Shown here piece by piece: positions 1 to 12,309 of a stretch of DNA of 64,000 bases. This stretch comes from Phytopseudomonas dryadis. Its GTDB lineage: Bacteria > Pseudomonadota > Gammaproteobacteria > Pseudomonadales > Pseudomonadaceae. A program made the translations under genes and the position numbers. The stretch lies in assembly GCF_004327355.1 (NCBI RefSeq), contig NZ_QJUM01000003.1, positions 1 to 64,000 on the forward strand, given 5' to 3'. Position 1 is the stretch's first letter; each line of letters starts with the position of its first letter. The notes under the pieces were generated by a model that searched no databases, had not been told where the DNA came from, and saw nothing but the letters and a program-made list of their open reading frames with translations.

Positions 1-148
1 TGTCAGCGCCGGCGCATTCTACTCGAATTCGCCGTCCGTGCAACCCTTATATTCCTCTAACCCTTTGTTTAACAATAGGTTTTCAGATCAGGCCGCGCCG
101 GAAGTGGTGCGCATTATAGGCAACCTGGTTTTCACGTCAACGGTTATT
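1..148. other. Left edge, no gene recognised
   Basis: This stretch lies downstream of msrQ, whose stop codon is at 149-151. It is more AT-rich than the surroundings at 40-90. I see no coding frame with family resemblance, no tRNA cloverleaf and no convincing terminator with a T-run. It may belong to a gene or RNA locus left of the window. Confidence 0.4.
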
Positions 149-760
149 TCAGGTTTTTGTTGGCGTCTTCCCCGCAAGACGAGGGATTCGTCGCATGACG
201 GGTGGAATACGCAGCAACAGCAGCGCCCCGCCGATAAGTGCATAGACAGTCCACTCCTCCAGGTCCGCACGCACTATCCACAACATATGCAGCAGGCCCA
301 GGGGCAGGATCAGGTAGATCAGACGGTGCAGCTTCTTCCAGGACTTGCCCAGGCGACGCTGGCTATAGCGATTGGAGGTGACGGCCAGCAGCAACAGGCC
401 GAACAGGGCAATGGCGCCGACGATGATGTAGGGCCGTTTGCGCAATTCGACGGCCAGTTGCGCCCAGTCCAGTCCGAGAATGAACACCGCGTATGCCATC
501 AGGTGCAGCAGGCCATAGGCGAAGCACCACAGTCCGAGCTGCCGGCGCACAGCGACCCAACCACTCCAACCGCTGAGTTTCTGCAGAGGGGTCATGGCCA
601 AGGTGACGAGCAGCAGGATCAGGGTTCCGAGCCCGAGCCGATCCACCAGCACCTTGCCCGGATCGGGCCCCAGGGCGAAGCTCCAGGCCTGGTACAGCCA
701 GTAAAGCGGCCAGACGGCGATCAGCAGGAACACGCACAGGCGCCAGAAGGGATGGCGCAT
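149..760 (-). CDS. msrQ: MsrQ, heme-binding membrane subunit of the MsrPQ periplasmic methionine sulfoxide reductase
   Basis: MsrQ (YedZ) is a heme-containing inner-membrane protein that passes electrons from the quinone pool to MsrP, which repairs oxidised methionines in the periplasm. The 203-residue product has about six hydrophobic helices. Conserved histidines lie in the YGLLHLMAY segment and in the KKLHRLIYL and GLLHMLW segments, as expected for heme ligands of the ferric-reductase-like family. The start is ATG at 760, which overlaps the msrP stop codon as ATGA, so the two genes are translationally coupled. The longer frame running to 1321 is only an upstream extension inside msrP. Confidence 0.95.
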   Translation of the reverse strand: MRHPFWRLCVFLLIAVWPLYWLYQAWSFALGPDPGKVLVDRLGLGTLILLLVTLAMTPLQKLSGWSGWVAVRRQLGLWCFAYGLLHLMAYAVFILGLDWAQLAVELRKRPYIIVGAIALFGLLLLAVTSNRYSQRRLGKSWKKLHRLIYLILPLGLLHMLWIVRADLEEWTVYALIGGALLLLRIPPVMRRIPRLAGKTPTKT

Positions 761-1773
761 CAATAATGCTTCCGCAGGTCGAGATCGCTGTAGAGCGCGG
801 CCACTTCTTCCGAGTAGCCGTTGAACATCTGGGTTTCGCGCACATTGGGGCTGAACAATCCGCTGGGTAGACGGCGTTCGCGAGCCTGGGTCCAGCGCGG
901 GTGGTCGACATGCGGGTTGACGTTGGCATAGAAGCCATATTCCTGGGCCGCGATGCTTTGCCAGGTGGTCTGCGGCTGCTCGCTGACCAGGCTGATGCGG
1001 ACGATGGACTTGATGCTCTTGAAGCCATATTTCCAGGGCACGACCAGCCGCAGTGGCGCGCCATTCTGGTTGGGCAGCTCCCTGCCGTACATGCCGACCG
1101 CGAGAATCGCCAGCGGGTTCATCGCCTCGTCCAGCCTGAGGCCCTCGACATAAGGCCAGTCGATCAACGCGAACCGCGAGCGTTGCCCGGGCATGCTCTG
1201 CGGGTCCTTCAGCGTCTCGAAGCGGATGTACTTCGCTGCGGAGGTCGGCTCGACCTGCTTGAGCAGGGCGGAAATGGGAAAGCCGATCCAGGGAATCACC
1301 ATCGACCAGGCCTCCACGCAACGCAGGCGGTAGATGCGCTCTTCCAACTGCTGCGGCTTGAGCAGATCTTCCAGCCCATAGCGACCCGGCTTGCCGACTT
1401 CGCCATCGATCACCACCGACCAGGGCTCGGTTTTCAGGCTGCCGGCATTCGCCGCCGGATCGCCCTTGTCGGCGCCGAACTCATAGAAGTTGTTGTAGTG
1501 GGTCGCGTCGACGAAGGGCGTGATGGCTTCCCCTCCGGCGGTGACCGCGTTCCAGCGGGTGGAGGCTATCTGCTCGGCCAGCCAGCGCGGGGCCCGCCCG
1601 GGCTCGACATCGGCATAGCGCTGCGCATCCGCGGCCCTTACCCAGCCCGGCATGCCGCCAAGCGCCAGGCCGGCAGCCCCGGCACCGATGAAGGCGCGAC
1701 GAGACAGGTAGATGGATTCAGGCGTGACATCCGACTCGCTGCAGTCGGATGCCCGGGCAAGCTTGATCAACAT
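760..1773 (-). CDS. msrP: MsrP, molybdopterin-dependent catalytic subunit of the methionine sulfoxide reductase
   Basis: MsrP (YedY) is the periplasmic molybdoenzyme that reduces methionine sulfoxide in envelope proteins. The 337-residue protein begins with a Tat signal: a twin arginine at residues 25-26 (SRRAFIG) followed by an Ala/Gly-rich hydrophobic stretch. The sulfite-oxidase-type fold is recognisable, including the [10 protein letters not shown] segment whose Cys (near residue 150) is the expected Mo ligand. Length matches the family. It lies first in the msrPQ pair, about 60 bp downstream of pssA, and overlaps msrQ by four bases. Confidence 0.96.
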   Translation of the reverse strand: MLIKLARASDCSESDVTPESIYLSRRAFIGAGAAGLALGGMPGWVRAADAQRYADVEPGRAPRWLAEQIASTRWNAVTAGGEAITPFVDATHYNNFYEFGADKGDPAANAGSLKTEPWSVVIDGEVGKPGRYGLEDLLKPQQLEERIYRLRCVEAWSMVIPWIGFPISALLKQVEPTSAAKYIRFETLKDPQSMPGQRSRFALIDWPYVEGLRLDEAMNPLAILAVGMYGRELPNQNGAPLRLVVPWKYGFKSIKSIVRISLVSEQPQTTWQSIAAQEYGFYANVNPHVDHPRWTQARERRLPSGLFSPNVRETQMFNGYSEEVAALYSDLDLRKHY

Positions 1774-1834
1774 GATGACTCCGCACTACCGGGACAGAAT
1801 GCCCAATAGACTACGGAGTCTGGGGGAAATTACA

Positions 1835-2650
1835 TCACTCGGCGACTTTGCGACGACGCAGGCGCAACAGGTACTGGACCGGCCCCGAGGCCGCATAGGC
1901 GAGAAAGATCAGCAGCAGGATGCGTGGCGGATCGCTGAAGACCACAGCGAATACCAGCACCACGGCCAGGATCGCCACGAATGGCACACGGCCTTTCAGG
2001 TCGAGGTTCTTGAAGCTGTTGTACTTGATATTGCTGACCATCAGCATGCCCGCCGCCGCGACCAGGATCGCCACCACGAAGGCCATGTTGGAGCCCTTGA
2101 TGCCGAAGTCGCTGAACGCCCATACGGTACCGGCCACCACGCCCGCCGCAGCCGGGCTGGCCAGGCCGATGAAGTAGCGCTTGTCGACGCTGCCGATCTG
2201 CGTGTTGAAGCGGGCCAGGCGCAGCGCGGCGCCGGCGACATAGATGAAGGCGACCATCCAGCCGACCTTGCCCATGCTGCCCAGCGCCCACTCGAAGGCC
2301 AGCAGCGCCGGCGCCACGCCGAAGGCGACCATATCGGACAGCGAGTCGTACTCGGCGCCGAAGGCGCTCTGGGTATTGGTCAGACGCGCCACGCGACCAT
2401 CCAGGCCATCGAGCACCATGGCCACGAAGACCGCGGCGGCGGCCACGTAGAAATTGCCGTTCATCGCATTGATGATGGCGTAGAAACCGGCGAACAGGTT
2501 CGCAGTCGTGAACAGGTTGGGGAGCAGATAGATGCCGCGATGACGAACCTTTCGCCCCTCGTCGTCGTGTCCTTCCTCAATATGTTCGTCGATGGGCAGT
2601 AAGCTCTCATCGTCTCTGGACGATTTCGGCTCTTGCGGATGCTCGCTCAT
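1835..2650 (-). CDS. pssA: CDP-diacylglycerol--serine O-phosphatidyltransferase
   Basis: PssA makes phosphatidylserine, the precursor of phosphatidylethanolamine, from CDP-diacylglycerol and L-serine. The CDP-alcohol phosphotransferase signature is visible as LDGLDGRVAR, then G eight or nine residues later, then D-x3-D (EYDSLSD). About eight membrane segments follow a charged N-terminal tail rich in Glu and Asp. I start it at ATG 2650 (MSEHPQEPKS), preceded by AAGGTG about seven bases upstream. A frame-open extension to 2722 has no ribosome site and an unlikely Arg-rich sequence. The gene follows ilvC after a terminator, so it probably also has its own promoter. Confidence 0.95.
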   Translation of the reverse strand: MSEHPQEPKSSRDDESLLPIDEHIEEGHDDEGRKVRHRGIYLLPNLFTTANLFAGFYAIINAMNGNFYVAAAAVFVAMVLDGLDGRVARLTNTQSAFGAEYDSLSDMVAFGVAPALLAFEWALGSMGKVGWMVAFIYVAGAALRLARFNTQIGSVDKRYFIGLASPAAAGVVAGTVWAFSDFGIKGSNMAFVVAILVAAAGMLMVSNIKYNSFKNLDLKGRVPFVAILAVVLVFAVVFSDPPRILLLIFLAYAASGPVQYLLRLRRRKVAE

Positions 2651-2756
2651 GAACAACACCTTGCAACGGATATGAAATTTCGACCGGCCACCCTGGCGAG
2701 GGTTCGCCTGGCGCCGGCTCAACGTTCAGGCTTTATACCAGAAGCCTTGCCCATAA

Positions 2757-2782
2757 CGAAAAAACGCGGCCGTGGCCGCGTT
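2757..2782 (-). terminator. Rho-independent terminator after ilvC
   Basis: A GC-rich hairpin with arms AACGCGGCC and GGCCGCGTT sits about 20 bp beyond the ilvC stop codon. It is followed, on the minus strand, by a run of six to eight T (seen here as A at 2757-2764). It separates the ilv genes from pssA. Confidence 0.85.
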
Positions 2783-2802
2783 CTTTCCCGATCGGTTCCG
2801 AC

Positions 2803-3870
<1,068 letters not shown>

Positions 3871-3912
3871 CTATCCGCTCACGCTCTGCCGAGTCAGAAC
3901 GTAAGCGGGTCC

Positions 3913-4404
3913 TCAGATGCTCAGTACTTTGTCGCCACGGGCGATCCCGGTGACGCCGCTGCGTACGGTTTCCAGGATCAGGGCCGTGCCGATCGCCAGG
4001 ATGAAGCTGTCCAGCTTGTCGCTCGTGCCGGTCAACTGGATGGTGTAGACACTGGGCGTCACGTCGACGATCTGGCCACGGAAGATGTCGGTGGTGCGCT
4101 TGACCTCGGCGCGCTGGGCGCCGGTGGCCTTGACCTTGACCAGCATCAGCTCGCGCTCGATGTGGGCGTTTTCCGACAGGTCCACCAGCTTGACCACTTC
4201 GATCAGCTTGTTGAGGTTCTTGGTGATCTGCTCGATCACATCGTCGTGACCGATGGTGGTCAAGGTCAGACGCGACAGGGTCGGGTCTTCGGTCGGCGCC
4301 ACGGTCAGGCTTTCGATGTTGTAGTTGCGTTGGGAGAACAGGCCGACCACACGCGACAAGGCTCCCGGTTCGTTTTCCAGCAGCAGAGAAATGATATGAC
4401 GCAT
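3913..4404 (-). CDS. ilvH: Acetolactate synthase, small regulatory subunit
   Basis: IlvH is the regulatory subunit of acetohydroxyacid synthase and confers valine feedback inhibition through its N-terminal ACT domain. That domain is visible at the start (MRHIISLLLENEPGALSRVVGLFSQR), with the IESLTVAPTEDP loop typical of AHAS small subunits. The 163-residue length matches the family. Only one base separates the ilvI stop (TGA) from this ATG, so synthesis of the two subunits is coupled. Confidence 0.97.
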   Translation of the reverse strand: MRHIISLLLENEPGALSRVVGLFSQRNYNIESLTVAPTEDPTLSRLTLTTIGHDDVIEQITKNLNKLIEVVKLVDLSENAHIERELMLVKVKATGAQRAEVKRTTDIFRGQIVDVTPSVYTIQLTGTSDKLDSFILAIGTALILETVRSGVTGIARGDKVLSI

Positions 4405-4405
4405 G

Positions 4406-6136
4406 TCAGGTTCGCTCCGTCTTGCTCAGCCACATATCGCGCATCGCCCCACCCCGGATCTGCATGGGGTAGACGTGCTCGCTGGTATCCACGGCGATGT
4501 CGAGGAACACCAGGCGGTTCTTCATGGCGAAGGCTTCTTCCATCTTCGGCTTGAGGTCTTTCAGCTCCGTGATGCGCATGCCCACGTGCCCATAGGCCTC
4601 GGCCAGCTTGACGAAATCAGGCAGCGATTCCATGTAGGAGTGCGAGTAACGGCTGCTGTACTGCATGTCCTGCCACTGGCGAACCATGCCCAACGCACCG
4701 TTGTTGAGGTTGACGATCTTCACCGGCAGGTCGTACTGCAGGCAGGTCGACAGCTCCTGGATGTTCATCTGGATGCTGCCTTCGCCGGTCACGCAGGCCA
4801 CGTCGTCGTCCGGGAAGTTCAGCTTGACGCCCATGGCCGCCGGGAAGCCGAAGCCCATGGTGCCCAGGCCACCGGAGTTGATCCAGCGGTTCGGCTTGTT
4901 GAAGCGGTAGTACTGCGCCGCGAACATCTGGTGCTGGCCGACGTCGGAGCTGACGAAGGCGTCGCCCCTGGTCACTTCGCACAGGGTCTCGATCACGGTC
5001 TGCGGCTTGATGATGCTGCCGTCGCCCTTGTCATAGGGGAACAGACCGCGATGACCGCGCCATTCTTCGATCTGCTTCCACCAGGTGGCCTGCGCGTCCT
5101 TGTCCTGGCTCTGCTCGATTTCCTTGAGGCTGGCGACCATCTCGCTCAGCACGCTGTCGACCGGGCCGACGATCGGGATATCGGCCTTGACCGTCTTGGA
5201 GATCGACGCCGGGTCGATGTCGATATGGATGATCTTGGCGTTCGGGCAGAACTTGGCCGCCGTCTCGCCGTTAATCACCCGGTCGTCGAAACGCGCCCCG
5301 ACAGCCAGGATGACGTCGGCATGGTGCATCGTCAGGTTGGCGGTGTAGCTGCCGTGCATGCCGAGCATGCCGACGAACTGGCGATCGTCGCCCGGGTAGG
5401 CGCCGAGGCCCATCAGGGTATTGGTGACCGGCACGTTGAGCGCCCGGGCCAGCTCGGTCAGTTGCGCCGAGGCGCCCCCCAGGATCACGCCGCCGCCGGC
5501 GTAGATGATCGGCCGCTTGGCCGTCACCAGCATTTCCGCCGCCTTGCGGATCTGCCCGGAATGACCGCGAACCGCCGGGCTGTAGGAACGCAGCTTGACC
5601 TTCTTCGGGTAGCTGTATTCGAACTTCTGCGTCGGATCGCCCATGTCCTTGGGAATGTCCACGACCACCGGGCCTGGACGACCGGACTGGGCGAGGTAGA
5701 AGGCCTTCTTGATCACTTCGGGAATTTCCGAAGGATGCTTGATGATAAAGCTGTGCTTCACGATCGGCCGGGAGATGCCAACCATGTCGACTTCCTGGAA
5801 GGCGTCGGTGCCAACCACGGTGCTGGCCACCTGACCGGAAAGGATCACCATGGGGATCGAGTCCATGTAGGCGGTGGCGATACCGGTGACGGCGTTGGTC
5901 GCACCTGGCCCCGACGTCACCAGGACCACGCCGGGCTTGCCGGTGGCGCGGGCATAACCGTCGGCCATATGGGTCGCGGCCTGCTCGTGACGAACCAGGA
6001 TATGGGTCACTTCCGGTTCTTTGAACAAGGCATCGTAGATGTGCAGAAGGGCACCGCCCGGGTACCCGTAGATATACTTAACGCCTTCGTCACGCAACGA
6101 GCGGACGACCATTTCAGCGCCGGATAAAAGCTCCAC
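4406..6136 (-). CDS. ilvI: Acetolactate synthase, large catalytic subunit
   Basis: IlvI is the TPP- and FAD-dependent catalytic subunit that condenses pyruvate with pyruvate or 2-oxobutyrate, the first committed step of branched-chain amino acid synthesis. The activating Glu lies in [15 protein letters not shown]. The TPP/Mg motif near residue 450 reads [14 protein letters not shown], ending near [11 protein letters not shown] choose the GTG at 6136 (giving [11 protein letters not shown], 576 residues) because AGAGGTG sits six bases upstream. A GTG at 6145 would lie inside that ribosome site. ilvI is the first gene of ilvIH(C). Confidence 0.97.
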   Translation of the reverse strand: MELLSGAEMVVRSLRDEGVKYIYGYPGGALLHIYDALFKEPEVTHILVRHEQAATHMADGYARATGKPGVVLVTSGPGATNAVTGIATAYMDSIPMVILSGQVASTVVGTDAFQEVDMVGISRPIVKHSFIIKHPSEIPEVIKKAFYLAQSGRPGPVVVDIPKDMGDPTQKFEYSYPKKVKLRSYSPAVRGHSGQIRKAAEMLVTAKRPIIYAGGGVILGGASAQLTELARALNVPVTNTLMGLGAYPGDDRQFVGMLGMHGSYTANLTMHHADVILAVGARFDDRVINGETAAKFCPNAKIIHIDIDPASISKTVKADIPIVGPVDSVLSEMVASLKEIEQSQDKDAQATWWKQIEEWRGHRGLFPYDKGDGSIIKPQTVIETLCEVTRGDAFVSSDVGQHQMFAAQYYRFNKPNRWINSGGLGTMGFGFPAAMGVKLNFPDDDVACVTGEGSIQMNIQELSTCLQYDLPVKIVNLNNGALGMVRQWQDMQYSSRYSHSYMESLPDFVKLAEAYGHVGMRITELKDLKPKMEEAFAMKNRLVFLDIAVDTSEHVYPMQIRGGAMRDMWLSKTERT

Positions 6137-6695
6137 GTTGTTCACCTCTAAAACGCCAGAAAACCGCCCTCTTGCAGGAACGGCCCGAGTAGGTTTACTG
6201 CCAGCAGAGCATGAGCGACGGTGGTCGCCGACTACGTCAGCTACAACTGAGCAAGTATTGGGAACGCCCCAAAGTGTTGCGGGATTTTCCCACCCAGCGC
6301 GAGGTAACGCGTTGCGGGTGTAACAAAGGTCGGCGCGGGTAGCGCCTCATGTCTACTGAGCTGAAGCCGGCTTGCGGCCGACTCCACTACAGCGAGCACT
6401 GGATTGTTCTGATTCGTCGGCGGCAAGTCAAGTAATCCGTGATGGAATCTGCAATCCACGCTCGCCGCGACACAGGGCCGAGGGCGCCGGAAAATTTCCG
6501 CCAAAGCCAATACAGGGTGTGATGCAGCGCAGGATGAAGAGTCTGCCGATTTGGTTATAGTAGCGACCTGAGTATGGCCGGTGGCTTATCGCGCAATCGC
6601 AACGGCGTGTCCGGCAATCGACGTTATTGCCCGGCGCAACCGCTCGCAACGCACCCTCATCGCAATCCGGGCCACAGCCCCCAGAAGGAACCTCC
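6137..6695. other. Divergent intergenic region between ilvI and the DUF4124 gene
   Basis: This 559-bp gap must carry the ilvI promoter(s) on the minus strand and a promoter for the gene starting at 6696. A possible -10 for the latter is TATAGT at 6556-6561. I found no leader peptide with a run of Ile, Leu or Val codons and no attenuator with a T-run. The short open frames on both strands look like GC-bias shadows. Confidence 0.4.
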
Positions 6696-7136
6696 ATGCG
6701 TCGTATGATCCTAACCAGCAGTCTGTTGCTCGCCCTGAGCACGACCGCCATGGCCAGCCAGGTTTACAAATGGGTCGATGCACAAGGCGTCACGCACTTC
6801 AGCGCGCAGCCGCCCCAGGGTCAGCAGGCGACCACCATCAATACGGCGACACCCCCACCAGCGCCCTCTCCGGCCGAACCCCAGGCGGCTCCCACTTTCG
6901 ACAGCATTGCCGATCCCGAGCAAGCCGCGATCGATGCCAGGGTGAAGAAGGAAGTGGCCGCCAAGGAAGCCGAGCGCAAGCAATACTGCGAGGCCCAGCG
7001 CACCAACCTGGCACAGCTGGAGAACAACCCGCGCCTGCGTCTCGAAGAAGGTGGCCAGGTACGCCGGCTGGGCGAAGACGAACGCCAACAGCGCATCGCC
7101 GATACCCGCAAGGCCATCGAGGAAAACTGCCAATGA
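6696..7136 (+). CDS. DUF4124 domain secreted protein
   Basis: This 146-residue protein has a signal peptide (MRRMILTSSLLLALSTTAMA, cleavage after ASA-type AMA) followed at once by a DUF4124 motif, SQVYKWVDAQGVTHFSAQPPQGQ. The family is periplasmic or secreted and of unknown function. A Pro/Ala-rich linker leads to a charged, probably helical C-terminal half with two Cys. The start at 6696 has AGAAGGA upstream; an earlier in-frame start at 6627 would bury the signal peptide. It is monocistronic, convergent with yqcC. The family assignment is firm; the role is unknown. Confidence 0.85.
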   Translation: MRRMILTSSLLLALSTTAMASQVYKWVDAQGVTHFSAQPPQGQQATTINTATPPPAPSPAEPQAAPTFDSIADPEQAAIDARVKKEVAAKEAERKQYCEAQRTNLAQLENNPRLRLEEGGQVRRLGEDERQQRIADTRKAIEENCQ

Positions 7137-7154
7137 CGGTGCGGCCCGCGGGCG

Positions 7155-7481
7155 TCAGCCCGCGGTGATCAGGCGGTCGAACTCGCCAAGCACCTCGAGC
7201 AGCTCGGCCACATCGCGGTTGCCGGCGCCATAGACCTGCTCGGCCATCGGCTGGATGCCGGAAACCGCGGGCAGGTCGGCCCCCGACTCGAGGATGCTTT
7301 TCATCTTCGGCAGGAATATCCACTGCAGCCACTGTTCGAAGGCCAGGGTATCGACGCAGAACGGCTCCCGGCTGGACAGCGCTTCGGCGCTCGGCGCCTG
7401 CGCTTCCCACCAGCCCTGCACGCGCAGGGCGCGCTCGATCAGCAGCAACTGATCAGCGATCAGCGCCACCGATGCCGCCAT
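7155..7481 (-). CDS. yqcC: YqcC family protein
   Basis: This small 108-residue cytoplasmic protein has the YqcC-family pattern: an N-terminal helix with LIADQLLLIERALR, then QGWWEAQAPS and the conserved segment EPFCVDTLAFEQWLQWIFLPKMKSIL. The biochemical role is unknown. In many gammaproteobacteria the gene neighbours the truC pseudouridine synthase, which is absent here. Its ATG overlaps the stop of the upstream lipoprotein gene (ATGA), so the two are coupled. The C-terminal half is predicted helical. Confidence 0.85.
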   Translation of the reverse strand: MAASVALIADQLLLIERALRVQGWWEAQAPSAEALSSREPFCVDTLAFEQWLQWIFLPKMKSILESGADLPAVSGIQPMAEQVYGAGNRDVAELLEVLGEFDRLITAG

Positions 7482-8218
7482 CAGAGATTGACCCGCGCAC
7501 GTTCACGGGCCTGGGCAGCGCCGGCGGCATCCCCCTGGCGGTCGCGGGCCTGGGCGATCAAGTCCCAGAGGCTGGCCTGCAAGGCAGGACGGCCACTGGC
7601 ATAACTCAGCCCGCGCCGGGCGAACTGCTCGGCCTGCGCCGCGTCCCCCTGGGCCAGACGCACTTCGGCCAGACGGTAGAGCACCTGCGGCTCACGCGGA
7701 GCGATACGCTGGGCGCGCTCCAGGCTGGAAGCCGCCCCGTTCAGATCACCGGAGCCCTGCAGTTGCTGGGCGCTGGTCAGCAGCGCCAGAACCGGGCCAT
7801 CCAGTTGTTCGTCGGCGGCCAGGCCACCGGCATTGGCACCGGGGATACCACTCGGGCCACTCGGGGAGGAAGGTGCTGGCGACGCAGCGCCATAGCCGGA
7901 AGAGCCGAGCGGCTCACTGCTGAGCGGGGGCTCGTCGAAAGTCAGGCCACCGCTGGCGGACGCCCCCGGTGCCGCGTAGGTTTCGATGGGGGCGGAGGCA
8001 TTGCCGCCCCCCGGCACCATCACCACCACGCCGGAATCATCCGGCTGCGCGGGTGTCGGCTGCTGCGTCGGAGCGCTGCTGTAACCAGCGCCCGGATTAT
8101 CTTCTTGTTCATAGGCCGAAGTGCCGGAATCCACGACCGGAATGGAACCGCGCGGCACACTGGCACAACCACCCAGTACCACCGAGGCGGTCAAAACGGG
8201 AATCAACCACTTAGTCAC
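7481..8218 (-). CDS. Tetratricopeptide-repeat lipoprotein
   Basis: The 245-residue product begins with a lipoprotein signal ending in the lipobox VLGGC, so it should be an outer- or inner-membrane lipoprotein. A long Ser/Gly/Pro/Ala-rich linker (about residues 25-140) leads to TPR-like helices (LNGAASSLERAQRIAPREPQVLYRLAEVRLAQGDAAQAEQFARRGL). The start is GTG 8218, with GGAGAGGG about seven bases upstream; the upstream in-frame ATG would add residues that spoil the signal. It lies 16 bp after mrcB in the same direction, suggesting a role linked to cell-wall synthesis. That link is only inference. Confidence 0.85.
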   Translation of the reverse strand: MTKWLIPVLTASVVLGGCASVPRGSIPVVDSGTSAYEQEDNPGAGYSSAPTQQPTPAQPDDSGVVVMVPGGGNASAPIETYAAPGASASGGLTFDEPPLSSEPLGSSGYGAASPAPSSPSGPSGIPGANAGGLAADEQLDGPVLALLTSAQQLQGSGDLNGAASSLERAQRIAPREPQVLYRLAEVRLAQGDAAQAEQFARRGLSYASGRPALQASLWDLIAQARDRQGDAAGAAQARERARVNL

Positions 8219-8234
8219 GTCACGCCCTCTCCAC

Positions 8235-10553
8235 TTATTCCAACCAGCCACGAACCCAGTCCATCACCGAGTCGACGGGCGCCTGAATGCCACAGCCCGC
8301 CCCGGGAGCCGGTTCGCTGCCACGAATATACGGCATCTGCACCGCTCCCGGACAACTCTGGTCGGAGCCCTGCCCCGTCTCGGCGTTGATCCACGCCTGC
8401 ACCACGTTGTCCGGCAGCGGCATGTCCAAGGGCAGCGGATCCACCTTGCGCATGAAGCCGGTCCATACCTGCAGCGCCCCCGTGGCCCCGGTCAGCGGTG
8501 TCGGCCCGTTATCGTCACGCCCCAGCCAGACCACGGCCAGCAGATCCTGACTGAAACCGGCGAACCAGCTGTCGCGCGAGTCGTTGCTGGTACCGGTCTT
8601 GCCGGCCAGATTCAGCGAACTCGGCAGTTGGCTGTACACCGAGCGCCCCGTGCCTTCGCGCATGGTGCGCTGCATGGCGTTCTGCAGCAGGTAGATGGCC
8701 CCGGCATCGAAACGCTGCTGGATCTGGAACGGATAGCGCCTCAAGGGCTCGCCTTCGGCGGTCAGCACGCTGCGAATCCCCCGCAACGGGGTGTTGAAAC
8801 CGCCATTGGCCAGGGTCTGGTACATGTCCGTCACTTCCATCGGGCTCAGCGCACCGGCGCCCAGCAACATCGACGGGTAGGCCGGCCACTGCCGCGACAC
8901 ACCGAGCCGCTCGAGGGTTTTGAGCACGTTCGGCACGCCCAGTTCCAGACCGAGCTTGGCCGTGGACAGATTGTAGGAATTGGCCAACCCCTGATAGAGG
9001 TAGATGCTGCCGTGGGCCTTGCGGTCATAGTTCTGCGGTTGCCAGACCTGCCCGTCCTGGCCCTTGACCGAGAAAGGCTCATCGAGCACGCGGCTGGTCA
9101 GGGTGTACTGGCTGGGACGCTCCAGGGCCGTCAGGTAGATCGCCGGCTTGATCAGGGAGCCGATGGGGCGCACGGCATCCAGCGCCCGGTTGAAGCCGGC
9201 GTAACGCGGTTGACGGCTGCCTATCAGCGCCTGCACTTCGCCGGTTTCCGGATTGGTGACCACCATGCCGGCCTCGACCTGATCGACGCCCTTGCGCCCG
9301 GACAGGCGCTTCAGGGTCTCGGCCAGCGCATCCTCGGCCTTGAGCTGCAGGATCGGGTCGAAACTGGTGAAGATGCGCAGCCCCTCTTCGGTCAGATCCT
9401 CTTCGCGGTAATCCTGGCGCAACTGACGCTTGACCAGGTCGAGGAACGCCGGGAAGGAGCTGTTGGCCATACTGCCGCGCTGGGTCACGCCCAGGGGCTT
9501 CTGCTTCGCCGCCGCGGCTTCCTCGGGCGAGACCACGCCCTGCTCGGCGAGCATGTCGAGAATCATGTTGCGCCGTTCGAGGGCGCGCTCGGGGTTGCGC
9601 CGCGGATTGTAATAGGTCGGGCCCTTGACCATGCCCACCAGCAACGCCACCTGGTCCAGCTTCAGCTCGGACAGCGGCTGGCTGAAGAAATACTGGCTGG
9701 CCAGGCCGAAGCCGTGCACGGCACGCTGACCGTCCTGACCGAGGAACACCTCGTTGAGGTAGGCCTCGAGAATTTCCGTCTTGTCGTAGTGCAGCTCCAG
9801 CAGCACCGCCATCATGGCTTCGGTGACCTTGCGGGTCAGGCTGCGCTCGTTGGTCAGGTAGAAGTTCTTCACCAACTGCTGGGTCAGGGTGCTGCCACCT
9901 TGCAGCAACTGCCCGGAGGAGGCATTGACCCAGACGGCGCGGGCGATGGACTTGGGCGATACGCCGAAATGGCTGAAGAATTCACGGTCCTCGACGGCGA
10001 CCAGGGTCTCGACCAGATAGGCCGGGACCTGATCGAGCTTGATCAGCACGCGGTCTTCCTGGTGGGCGGGATACAGTCCACCGATCAGCATCGGCTCCAG
10101 GCGCGCAACGGCCAGGTTGCTGCCATCGGCCTGGGTCAGGGAGGCGACATAATCACCGGAGAAGCGGATATTGACCCGCTTCGCCTGCTCGGTGCTTTCA
10201 TAGAACTGGAAGCCGCGCGAATGCAAAGCGATGCTGTTGCCCGACACCGCAACGGCGCCGGGGCCGTCGGCGGCACTTTCACGCCGGTAGCCCAGGGCAT
10301 CCACTTCCTTGAGGAAGTCATCCTTGGCCAGTTTCTGGCCGACGAACAGCTCCAGCGGCCGGGCATAGACCTTGGCCGGCACGGTCCAGCGCTTGCCGGA
10401 GAATTTCTCCTGGACGACGGCATCGAGATAAACCGCAAACCCGGCGAGCACCACCAGGCCTACCAGGCCGAGCTTTACAGCCCAGCCCAGCAACGGGCGC
10501 ATGCCGCGGGAGCGGCGTTTGGAACGGGAACGAGCGGATCGGGTACGAGTCAT
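8235..10553 (-). CDS. mrcB: Penicillin-binding protein 1B (bifunctional peptidoglycan glycosyltransferase/transpeptidase)
   Basis: PBP1b polymerises lipid II and cross-links stem peptides at the inner membrane. The 772-residue protein has a basic cytoplasmic tail (TRTRSARSRSKRRSRG) and one transmembrane helix at about 25-47. Next come a UB2H-like domain and a GT51 domain with the catalytic Glu in LVAVEDREFFSHFG. The C-terminal transpeptidase carries the SxxK motif in GSLIKPAIYL, the SYN motif in NSYNLST and KTG in AGKTGTSNDSRDSWFAG. Order and length match Pseudomonas PonB/MrcB. It is divergent from the kinase gene at 10674 across 120 bp. Confidence 0.98.
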   Translation of the reverse strand: MTRTRSARSRSKRRSRGMRPLLGWAVKLGLVGLVVLAGFAVYLDAVVQEKFSGKRWTVPAKVYARPLELFVGQKLAKDDFLKEVDALGYRRESAADGPGAVAVSGNSIALHSRGFQFYESTEQAKRVNIRFSGDYVASLTQADGSNLAVARLEPMLIGGLYPAHQEDRVLIKLDQVPAYLVETLVAVEDREFFSHFGVSPKSIARAVWVNASSGQLLQGGSTLTQQLVKNFYLTNERSLTRKVTEAMMAVLLELHYDKTEILEAYLNEVFLGQDGQRAVHGFGLASQYFFSQPLSELKLDQVALLVGMVKGPTYYNPRRNPERALERRNMILDMLAEQGVVSPEEAAAAKQKPLGVTQRGSMANSSFPAFLDLVKRQLRQDYREEDLTEEGLRIFTSFDPILQLKAEDALAETLKRLSGRKGVDQVEAGMVVTNPETGEVQALIGSRQPRYAGFNRALDAVRPIGSLIKPAIYLTALERPSQYTLTSRVLDEPFSVKGQDGQVWQPQNYDRKAHGSIYLYQGLANSYNLSTAKLGLELGVPNVLKTLERLGVSRQWPAYPSMLLGAGALSPMEVTDMYQTLANGGFNTPLRGIRSVLTAEGEPLRRYPFQIQQRFDAGAIYLLQNAMQRTMREGTGRSVYSQLPSSLNLAGKTGTSNDSRDSWFAGFSQDLLAVVWLGRDDNGPTPLTGATGALQVWTGFMRKVDPLPLDMPLPDNVVQAWINAETGQGSDQSCPGAVQMPYIRGSEPAPGAGCGIQAPVDSVMDWVRGWLE

Positions 10554-10673
10554 GGCGCGGCATTATACGCACTTTGTTCAGCGCCGGCAGAAGCCGCCAC
10601 GGCGGTTTGCACGACGCCGGCGAGCCGCCATAATGCGCGCCTATCTCATTCGTTCGACAGCCAAGGATCGCCC

Positions 10674-12236
<1,563 letters not shown>

Positions 12237-12309
12237 GGCGCTTCCAAAGGCCCCGCACAGAGCGCCCGGCCCGCCTATACTGGCAGTGAACCCCATACGG
12301 ATCACTGCC

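Noticed and set aside
4403..6127. 574-codon plus-strand frame antisense to ilvI
   Set aside because: A GC-bias shadow rich in His, Asp, Val and Arg, with no domain; ilvI on the other strand is certain.
6241..6510. Possible leader peptide or small gene upstream of ilvI
   Set aside because: No cluster of Ile/Leu/Val codons followed by an attenuator, and no ribosome site.
8121..10673. 2.5-kb open extension upstream of the kinase gene
   Set aside because: It is antisense to mrcB, low-complexity (Gln/Arg/His-rich) and has no start signal; the real gene starts at GTG 10674.
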